The position numbers and the translations under genes are program-made. From Cristatella mucedo (Eukaryota; Bryozoa; Phylactolaemata; Cristatellidae), in the NCBI GenBank assembly GCA_009760855.2, contig WPIO01000016.1, positions 2,628,001 to 2,692,000 of the forward strand: a stretch of DNA of 64,000 nt. The letters run 5' to 3'. The notes beneath the pieces were generated by a model. It saw only the letters and a list, made by a program, of their open reading frames with translations. It searched no databases and was not told the origin of the DNA. This document shows, in pieces, positions 56,072-64,000 of this stretch; the stretch's first letter is position 1, and every line of letters begins with the position of its first letter.

Positions 56072-57955
56072 GTACGGCGGGGTCATCTCTCGCGGAGGCG
56101 GCATGGCGCTGGGGGGTGCTGCTGCTCGCCGTCGCCCGCTCCGTCGCACGTGCCGCCGCCGACGAGCGGAGCGATCGACGAGCACAATGATCTCGAACCC
56201 GCTGCTTCGGAGTGGCCCACAGAGGAGACCAATGCCCCGCAGATCTCGAGAGATCTCGCTGGATCAGCAGAGGGACAAGGTGGCTTGTGCTTCTGGGCTG
56301 CCCGCGCGCGCGCTTCGGAGGACGGGCGCTCAGAGCAGAACCGACAGAGACAATGCAGCCTCGACGACGGCGCCCTCTCTCGGAGCGCGAGAGCCATGGT
56401 CACGCCAGTGTCAAGGCCGCTGCCGATGGACCTAGCGGGAAAGGGCGCCGAGACTGCTGCTCCCACAAACCAGTGGTTGCTACCGATTGTGCGAGCCCCT
56501 CGTCTCGACCGCCGAGAGTATGCGAGCTCGTCATGCCGTGGCGTCTAAGCCACGAAGGGTCAGTCTAGGCAATCCGAGCGAGCGAATTCGGCCTCAATTA
56601 CGTCGCGGCTGGGGAAGAGCCGCAGGAGTTATAACTCCCGCTTGCAGCTGGCATGCTAAGAGACGGCCTGCTGCACGACTCGATCGCACGATGTTTCGAG
56701 GAGTGAACCAAGTGTCAGTGCCAACGGGCTCAGGTGCACTGACTTCCGTAGACGCCCCCGCTCGGCCCCTCGGACGAGCGAGTTTTAAAGATTCTTTTAA
56801 TTACAGAATTAGCTAGCCCCCAGCGTATCGCTTGAAACAAGCTCCGACACCTGCAAGCAGCTTGACCTCGATGCATCTGGCGGGGACAGCTAGGGTGCAG
56901 GACTCGGAAATGAAACGGAAACGCGTCTTACACTCCCACTACGCGGCTGGGTATTGCTGCTTCATATACTGCTGAAGCATAATAAAATGGCTACAAGTCT
57001 TTCCTTGAGTATACTAACACTCAAAATGAATTTATTCTATTAATCTGATTCAATATTTCAATATATATATATATATATTATTTTAATATAGCCTATTAAA
57101 TTACCTCCGTGCCTGCTTGCGAGCTAATTCACCTGGCTAAAACTCGTTGGTGAGGCTTAAAGAAATAGACTAGAAAGCAAGTTCAGAATTATGGAGACGT
57201 GTTTCGAAGGCGCTCGTGGATAAAATTACTGCTTCCTTATCAAGCGGTTTAGGACCCAGACACAATCTCGTGCAGCACTTGTTATTTGACTACGGCTCAG
57301 GTCTTCCGGTGCGAAGCTTGGAGCACTTTTGCAATATCTGCTGCGAAGAGATTTACAAAGTTCACCGTTTAAATTTGAAGAGTTGGATGATTGATAGCTT
57401 CAGGGCTCGCTATGGTCCGGCTTTTAAAAGCCATTCACGCGGAATACTAATACGACGCTAAGAGGACTCCATGCGGCTCTAAGTGGCCGATCAAATCCAT
57501 CCGTCGTTTTGCTCTTAACAGATTGTGGCTTACAAGCCTAACCGCGTGCTAGAGGCATGGCTATTTTATCGACCTTGCTGCGAAGCGACTTCAAAACTGA
57601 ACTCTTGATCGCAAACCCGTTTCACGTTACGCATTTGAGTCATTGCAGACGCGCGGCGCTTTAAAATTGTCACGCGTGGTGCTCGAAGCAAGTTGCTTAA
57701 TTTTCGTAGGTGCTGCTTCGATAAATAGCGGTATGGCAAGCGTGACGCGTCAAGCAGCGTAAAAGCACGATGAAAAAATCCCACGCATCACTAACGAGTC
57801 CGTGTCTTAAATGTCGAAAAACATCATATAGCCAATGGGAATGCATCTGAACAGGCGGAGTCATAATGCACAATCCGTAAACAGGCCGACGCATACAGTA
57901 CGACTGTCTGCTTCCCATATGGCCCATACTCACTCGATGCCAATAATATAATCCA
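56072..57955. other. Intron 18, first part, unassigned
   Basis: GC-rich to about 56800, then AT-rich. It should contain, here or up to 62038, a short exon with phase 1 entry and phase 0 exit. An ORF at 57216-57461 with FCNICCEEIYKVHRL is open but unrecognised. Confidence 0.4.
57060..57079. repeat. Short (TA)n tract
   Basis: About 9 TA units in intron 18. Confidence 0.9.
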
Positions 57956-57984
57956 CTGAACTTCCCTAAATAATAGCAATAGTA

Positions 57985-58915
57985 ATAATTAATATACATT
58001 TTTATATCACCCTCAAAGAATTCAATCTGTTTCTTGGCACTTAAATGTGCTGTAAAGGAAGACGCATGGTCGAACGGTTAGTGGTAGCATGCTCAATGAC
58101 AACAGGCATAACATGATTAGAAGTGATATGCACAGGGTCAGCATGCAACTATGATTAGTGTCAGCACGCCGCGAAGTGTCAGCACTCATAAGCGCACAAA
58201 GGACAAATCACACGGTCCCACTAAATGTACGAAAAATAGGCGCGTGTTTAGGTGTTCTTTTAAATGTGAAGTCAAGGAATGTCGTAACAGGGGCTAGTGA
58301 CTTTCAGGATTCGGGAGACCGCTAATGATCTGCAAAGGATTTGAGGTTCGTACAAGGAAAAGCTACACCATTAGTTGTAATAGCCGGCGGCGCGACGCCT
58401 AGCCTGGTCATGGAGCGTTTCTAATACGTAGGACAAAGCCACATAACTAATGGGACCTAAAGGTCAGTGACACAACCTTGAACTCAATGCGCTGCTTGAC
58501 TGGCAGATCGGCAAGAAGTGGTGTGATGTGGTAACTGCGAAGCTCACGACGGACAAGCTTAGCTGCAGATTTGTGTAAAAACTGCAAGTGCCTGATTGCA
58601 CAGACAGGTACACCAGCTAGCAGTGAGTTGCAGAAGTTGAAACGGGATGTCACAAACGTATGGACCAATTTAGATGTAGTACTCCTGACTTAGTGACCCG
58701 AATTTTAGCAATTTTATTTAGCTGAAAGTAAGCAGATTTGACTGGAAAGATGATGTGTTCGTAAGATGAAAGACAACTTTTTGCGAAGGACACCTAGATT
58801 TCGTGCACATTTAACGGGAATTATTCTTGCAGAGCCGATTATGAGCTTTAGGCTTTCCAACTTCTGAATCAAACTTGGTTTGCCTATAACTAGCAAGTTT
58901 TTTTTGGCGGCGGTC
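57985..58915 (-). mobile_element. LINE family 1, 3' part, about 930 bp
   Basis: The - strand encodes FVTSRFNFCNSLLAGVPVCA, then ITPLLADLPVKQRIEFKVVS, and upstream IGKPSLIQKLESLKLIIGSA. The 3' end is at 57990-58030. Stops and deletions. Confidence 0.88.
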
Positions 58916-59740
58916 TAAATCTAAACTGTAGAGTATGAAAACTGGTTCCGATCACTCAGAATTTAGGAACCGCGTGTAAGCAGACTGATTAGGAATTCGA
59001 ATGTTTCAATATGACAGACCAATTCAACTGCCGTAAAAATTCCGCCATGGCGTCGTTCAGGACTGAGGCCCCTCCACAGACCTACCTCCGTCATTGACTT
59101 TAGGACTTTGTCTCCCCGCATTGACGGAGTGTTCACAGTGGCTCGCTACATAATGCCGCACTTCCTTTATATGTCATCTGAACCTGCAAATGAGGTTACT
59201 TAACTCTAACTTATTTCAGATATTCCTTTTATGTTCTAGCAAAGACTGCATTTCCCAGTTTTCGTTTTGGTTTTGGTCGGTTTCGGTCAATTTCGTGGAC
59301 CAGAATTGGTCGACTGCACGTTTTGGCCGGTTGCAAGTATCCGCTACCTCGATTCTATCTCTTGACTTGCATATCAAAATTCCTATTAATTTATTAACTT
59401 TGTATATGAAATTAGACCAGAATATTGTGTTGGTGCCAATTAAACATTTTTAGGTAAAGCCATGTGCTTAAAGTCTGCATTTGTTGAATTTGTCACGTCA
59501 ATGACTAGTTCATTCAGAATAATTGCCGATGTTTTATTGGCCTGAGTTTATGATCAGTTCGCTAATTTAGCATTATTCTTTTAAGGTTCTAATAACTCAA
59601 CGATCACCACGAAAATAAGTGACGTAAGTTTCCTGCTCACACTGCTGAATGCATGACCTTTTTCATGCATCAAACCGGTGACCATGCGGTTCCGTAGTAG
59701 GAACTATCAATAATGACTTACCTGGCTTACTTTGGTAGCA
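58916..59740. other. Intron 18, unassigned
   Basis: Nothing recognised. TTTTGGTTTTGGTCGGTTTC at 59264 is a small near-repeat. Confidence 0.45.
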
Positions 59741-59741
59741 A

Positions 59742-60230
59742 TAATAATAATAAAAATATTAAATTGGTATAGCACTCTCAGAGAACTGAATCTCTTTCTA
59801 GGCACTTTACAGATACTTCAAAGAAAACATTACCAAATGTTTAGTGCTAACATCCGCAGGCAGTAAGTATAGTGTAAGCAGATAAATGCACATGAAGAAA
59901 GGATCACAAAGACTATCCATAATTATGTGATAAAAAGTGCTTTTTAAGCTTTTTTAAATTTTGTCATTTCAGGGGATGTTTTGACGTGCCTCGGTAAAGG
60001 TTCCAGGCTTTGGGAGCGTAGGAACTAAAGGCACGGTCTTCAACCGTGTTGAGGTTCTTACGAGTTCTTGCTAAGCGATTCAAGTCCGAACAACGAATTG
60101 TACGATTCATTAACTTTTGGTAGTCACTAAGCTTTTGGTCGGGTGTCATATTTGCTAAAGAAAGGCTTCCTAAAATGTATGATGACCAGACCAATTGGTC
60201 ACGGTACGCCATGATCCACATAGTATATAT
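59742..60230 (-). mobile_element. LINE 3' fragment (subfamily of 51410)
   Basis: (AATAAT)n tail, CTCAGAGAACTGAATCTCTT, then the - strand ORF RTRKNLNTVEDRAFSSYAPK. Truncated. Confidence 0.8.
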
Positions 60231-60699
60231 AATTGTGTATAGCTAAATATAAAACAAAAATCTTAAAATCAATAAGTTTCTCATTCAAGGGAAAAATTTT
60301 AAATGCTTCACTCTCGTGTCAAATTTTAATGAGGCCTAGTGGCTATGTCCATGCTTTGAGGTATTAGCAGCAAGGATATAACACTAGATAGCCATGTAAA
60401 AAATTTCTATTCAACGTTGCACTAATCATTCGACTCGACCACCCACAGGCATTTTATTTCCCCTGTATTACTGATCATACAGATGCAATTCGTTTTTAAG
60501 CAGGAGAGATACTTTGAAGTCAACAGCAATCTTTACTTGCGGATATGCGTTTACTTCAATGCAGGTTGTCAGTGCTACACTTTCACATAGTCCTTGGAGC
60601 TGCCCTTAGTTCAGTCAAACTTAACAGAATTTCCCTATATTTTTTCTAAAGAAATAGATGCCAAATTTTTAGTGCGGTAATATTGATAATATTATTACT

Positions 60700-60840
60700 A
60701 TTAACTAATAATAATAATAATATTAATAATGCACTTGATAAAGCGCCCTCAGAGATAACGAGAATTTAACGAAATTATTCTTGCAGAGCCGATTATGAGC
60801 TTCAGGCTTTCCAACTTCTGAATCAGAACTAGTGTTTACT
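60700..60840 (-). mobile_element. Two joined LINE family 1 scraps
   Basis: The 3' end (ATGCACTTGATAAAGCGCCC) at 60725-60755 is joined directly to a far upstream part (TTCTTGCAGAGCCGATTATG, as at 58822). About 140 bp, internally deleted. Confidence 0.75.
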
Positions 60841-60904
60841 CCTCCCGCCCAAAGTCTCGTTTTGTGCTGTTCTTTGCGTCATCCGACACATGCGGTCTTA
60901 AAAG

Positions 60905-61052
60905 ATAAAAAAAATACTAGCTGAATTAACAGCCTCTTTTTGCATAGCGACAGAAGAGCCTTTGCGATCGCCCACCGCAGGATTCGAACCCACGACCTCG
61001 ATGCCGAGGTCGTGAAAAGCAACCGCCTACCTATTTAGCCATTACGGTTCAC
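60905..61052 (-). mobile_element. SINE family B copy
   Basis: AACAGCCTCTTTTTGCATAG, AGGATTCGAACCCACGACCT, GCCGAGGTCGTGAAAAGC and CATTACGGTTCACC. The central segment is deleted compared with 49365-49530. Confidence 0.85.
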
Positions 61053-61069
61053 CGTTTGTTATATATGTA

Positions 61070-61560
61070 TTTGTATCTCCGTCTGTAAATCCACAAAGTC
61101 ATAAAGACTTTGTGGGTGTTACGCAGGAGAGTTTTGAATAGCTCACTCACGGCCTACGCGGTTTTCGGTGCGCATTCGGTAGCCAACAGACTTCGTCTCA
61201 CGCAACAAAGAGAAAGTGGGAAGCATAGCGGAGTCAGGAGAGCAGTTGAGGTAGTGAGTAGCATGGCAGCAGCAGCTCTGGGCCGCTGAAAAGGATGAGC
61301 CATAGTCGGCAGCAGGAGAGTAGTTGTCTTTCCGTAAGAACTGTGGAAGTGAGTAACACACCACAATCTAGGACCTGCAGAGCTAAAGCTTCTGTCGCTA
61401 ACGGTCTTTAAGCGGAGGAATGGAACAGCTAACATGTTGTCCACACAGGACCTGAGGGTGCGAGAGGCTGAAACTGGTGCAGCAGTTTAGCTAGGTACGA
61501 AGGAACCAAACCGTGGCGGGCCTTGTGGGTCAGCGTAAAAGCTCTAAATATCCATTGAAA
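61070..61560 (-). mobile_element. LINE family 2, best-preserved 3' part
   Basis: The - strand encodes LTHKARHGLVPSYLAKLLHQ, then LKTVSDRSFSSAGPRLW, the usual C-terminal end of a non-LTR reverse-transcriptase ORF, with the long GC-richer 3' region and the terminal CATCTCCGTCTGTAAATCC-type sequence at 61076. Confidence 0.88.
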
Positions 61561-62038
61561 ACTATTGCTTGAGCGTAGCTTGCTACTTCGGAGCTGGCTT
61601 GATGAGAGTTCACAGCGCCTCTTACGGTTCATTTGCTACGCTACTTTAGCAAGACTGTTGCGAAGTGCACAGTTTTTTTACTCTGTCGCGCGCTCCTGCT
61701 GGTTATTTTATTGTTAGTTTTACAGTTACCGTTAGTTCTTGGCATAGATTATCAGGTCTATTAATCGCTAGGCAGTCGGAACTTCTTTGCCGCTTTTAGG
61801 CAAAATTTATTTGCAGGGTTAGTTGAAGTCAGTTCTTTTTTAATTGCCATTGGAAATTTCGAGTAGTTTACCGGTGGCTCGCTTGCTCGCTCGCTTGCTT
61901 TCTCCGAGATTCTGTGCAAGCACTCTATTGCAAGCAGCCAACGTTGCACTCGATATTTTTCGTACAATTTTGCCTGAGCGTTTGGTTTGGTATTATTATT
62001 CTTTCAACCATTTAGTCATTCTTCTCGCGCGTTAACAG
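61561..62038. other. Intron 18 end, unassigned
   Basis: A GCTCGCTTGCTCGCTCGCTT repeat near 61878 is the only pattern. Confidence 0.5.
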
Positions 62039-62267
62039 GTTCTAACTTTTGTCGCTCAACGACTGGCGATGATCCCGCAGACCTCGACAAGAGATGCCGT
62101 AATAATCCAGGCCGCCTTGGCTCAAATCACCTCTTGCAAGGGGTTGCTCAACTCTTCTGTGGTCCAGCTAAGTCTTTCTGCAGCACAGTCCAGCCGCGAT
62201 GTCTGCGCCAGTCTTACCAATTCGATAGAGGTCGATTCGGTCGCATCGGCGACTTTTGAAACTCTTG
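62039..62267 (+). CDS. Exon 19: post-REJ helical segment
   Basis: A 229-bp exon, phase 0 in and phase 1 out; acceptor GTTAACAG (ends 62038), donor GTACTA at 62268. It encodes VLTFVAQRLAMIPQTSTRDA, then VIIQAALAQITSC and further amphipathic helices ending ASATFETL. The motif of a helix plus P-x-T-S...I-x-x-A-L-x-x-I-T is typical of the segment between REJ and GPS. The ORF runs past the donor to 62296; the phase match to exon 20 supports the donor. Confidence 0.88.
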
Positions 62268-62443
62268 GTACTAGCACCTACACTTTCCCGACTTAGCCAA
62301 GCTGAGCTGCTCAAACGTGATAAAGCATAGCTTTTAGAAGTGATTTTAGACATGAGCGAACGTGCAAGATTCCCGTGGCGCTTGCGCGATTGAGCACTCC
62401 GTCGGTGGCTCCGTCGAGCAGTGACCGCCGATCGCTCTTGCAG

Positions 62444-62499
62444 GAAACCTGCTGCAGCCAGACGCGACGATGGTATCCGGCGACCCAGCTGTGGCAGAG
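62444..62499 (+). CDS. Exon 20: short post-REJ exon
   Basis: A 56-bp exon, phase 1 in and phase 0 out; acceptor CTCTTGCAG (ends 62443), donor GTAAGG at 62500. It encodes NLLQPDATMVSGDPAVAE. Joined to exon 19 the sequence reads TFETLGNLLQPD, a natural L-x-x-L-x-N-L-L helix of this protein family. It is too short to be called alone; both splice sites are strong and the phases fit on both sides. Confidence 0.82.
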
Positions 62500-63501
62500 G
62501 TAAGGCGTGCTACTAGCGTACGTGAAATTAGCGCCGAAAGCTATGAGTGCCGAAATTAATTAAATAGAAATTAATTAAAACTAATTAGCGCCGAGATTAG
62601 CAGCGAAATTAGCGCCGTCCTCGGAGAGGTCACCACTGTTCTTGCACCCTCGAGCAGTGCAGCGGTGCGTGGGTGCTAAAGGCCGCTTCAAGCAATGGCG
62701 TGCCGCTTCCCCGAAACCCGACGACGACGACGACGATGAGATGAATTGACGGCGTCGTCCGTTCGAACCGCTGACGCAGATCGCCAGCGGCATTCGGGGC
62801 CGCGAGTTACCTGCGGTTACCTGCAGAGAACATGAAAAAGCGTGCCTAAGCACTGTTTTTACGAGAGAGTAGTCACGTGCAAGCATGTCGCCAATGTAGG
62901 ACGAACGCACTCTTTTTTTTAAATTTTCTTTGAATTCAATATCACTTCTCCTCACTGCTCTCGCTCACTGCCGAACTCGAAGCCTGACTTGACGGCGATA
63001 TCGTTGGTACGCTTGCTTCGTAGCGCAAGCGCAACGGCCGATATGTCGCGGTTGCGTTCAGAACGAGTCATCACTAAAGCAGCTAACGCGCTTCGTCTTT
63101 GGAATCGCGGCAGTCTCTCTAGCCACTAGCTATTGCGCTGCGAAAAATGCTCTCTAAACATCAAAATACGGCGCTCAGGTCAAGGAGTCTGTAATAAGCC
63201 ACTCTACTCTACATCATCTCCCTTCTTATACTTCCTTTGCATGGTCGACGCATCCTTGCGTGCCTGGCATAGATTGCAAAGCCTCTAGCTTCTCACATTC
63301 GCTCATTATTTAACGTAGCGGCACATTTCGATAGCTTTTGAGCGTTGTACATCGATGGATAGTAAATATCTAGGCATTTTAATTAACGAAAACCTCGCGT
63401 GTCTCGACTATAATGTCTATGTCGGTCAAGTTCACGTTTTAAGGCCAAAAAGCTGTACATTTGGCATTATTCAGAATAGCCTTGCTGACGTGCGTTCCCA
63501 G
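62500..63501. other. Intron 20, unassigned
   Basis: Near its start, AATTAGCGCCGAAAT-like words repeat at 62526-62610 (ATTAGCGCCG four times). An open frame starting at 63355 runs into exon 21 but contains no family-like residues before the acceptor. Confidence 0.5.
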
Positions 63502-63622
63502 ACTTTCAACATTTTGAACACTTTTGCATCAAAGATCAATTCTTTCGCCACGATTGGTGGACCGCCGAGAGAAGTGGTTTCGAGTCAAATCATTTTACGG
63601 ACAGGATGCACAACTTTCAGCG
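63502..63622 (+). CDS. Exon 21: post-REJ segment
   Basis: A 121-bp exon, phase 0 in and phase 1 out; acceptor CGTTCCCAG (ends 63501), donor GTGAGC at 63623. It encodes TFNILNTFASKINSFATIGG, then PPREVVSSQIILRTG, consistent with a helix followed by the first strands of a GAIN-type domain. The open frame extends back to 63355 but that part lies before the acceptor and is not needed. Confidence 0.82.
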
Positions 63623-63968
63623 GTGAGCGCGCACAACGATTCGCCGCCTTTTTTAGCTAGCAACAAATCTTGGGCTCTGACAACGGCACCCTAATCACGC
63701 AAATATTCTATGGCCTGTGGAATAGATACAGCAGTGCAATAGGCTTTTAAGTCATTGGGCACCCTTGTGTCATGACCGCGGGAGGAACGAGTTAAGAGAA
63801 CGGGCCAGGGAAACTATGTCCTGCAGTTTCTCTTGATCTTAATATTTCGGCTCCTTAATTCGTTCCGCAGCGAGCTCACGTGATGCAAAGGAGCGATGTG
63901 CTAACAAGAGAGAATGCCGAAATTGAGTTGCAGAATGACACTGACTGAACGACTGTGGCTCTTTGCAG
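63623..63968. other. Intron 21, nothing recognised
   Basis: A 346-bp intron bounded by GTGAGC and TTTGCAG. Confidence 0.7.
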
Positions 63969-64000
63969 ATCCCTGTGCTACAAACCTTGTGACGAAGGAT
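63969..64000 (+). CDS. Exon 22 (partial, runs off the window)
   Basis: The acceptor CTTTGCAG ends at 63968. Entry in phase 1, as required by exon 21, gives Asp from the split codon and then PCATNLVTKD without a stop up to the window edge. Only 32 bp are visible, so the call rests on the acceptor, the phase and the open frame. Confidence 0.65.

Noticed and set aside
55869-56568. Several 110-190 codon frames overlapping exon 18
   Set aside because: They are in other frames of a GC-rich stretch. Only the frame starting at 55936 fits the splice sites and the protein family.
57216-57461. An 81-codon frame with FCNICCEEIYKVHRL
   Set aside because: An exon from about 57303 ending in phase 0 could be drawn, but its donor (GTTCAC) is poor and the sequence does not resemble the family.

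Overview
This is animal nuclear DNA with one large split gene on the + strand. Short, mostly GC-rich coding blocks have GT-AG borders and matching intron phases. They sit in AT-rich introns full of microsatellites, tRNA-derived SINEs and decayed CR1/L2-type LINE fragments. The LINE and SINE types suggest an invertebrate metazoan, but the species cannot be named from the sequence. No prokaryotic features (operons, Shine-Dalgarno sites, IS elements, CRISPR) are present.

The gene runs from about 3408 to beyond the right edge. I reconstructed 22 exon pieces by translation, splice sites and phase, about 4.4 kb of coding sequence in about 60 kb. In order they encode about seven divergent PKD (Ig-like) modules (exons 1-10), a REJ (receptor for egg jelly) region (exons 10-17), and a helix-rich segment after REJ that probably begins a GAIN-type domain (exons 18-22). 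This order is that of polycystin-1/REJ-family receptors. The GPS, PLAT and 11-TM parts would lie to the right, and the start codon and signal peptide to the left; neither is seen here. One short exon (phase 1 in, phase 0 out) must lie between 56072 and 62038 and was not found. The 5' border and frame of exon 14 are uncertain.

Layout: 1-3400 unassigned, with a LINE-2 3' fragment and small tandem repeats. 3.4-11 kb: PKD exons 1-5 with large (CT)n/(GA)n arrays. 11-18 kb: a 7-kb intron with LINEs, a telomere-like repeat, a palindromic element and a LINE endonuclease remnant. 18-27 kb: PKD exons 6-9. 27-34.5 kb: a 7.3-kb intron packed with LINE copies in both orientations. 34.5-53.5 kb: REJ exons 10-17 with AT palindromes, minisatellites and SINEs. 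53.5-64 kb: post-REJ exons 18-22 and more LINE/SINE debris.

The repeats fall into LINE family 1 (several copies, 3' end followed by ATT-type repeats), LINE family 2 (3' ends followed by TA-rich sequence in two of the copies), SINE family A (tRNA-like head, tail resembling the LINE-1 3' end) and SINE family B (tRNA-like, with a different body). All LINE copies are broken by stops or truncation.
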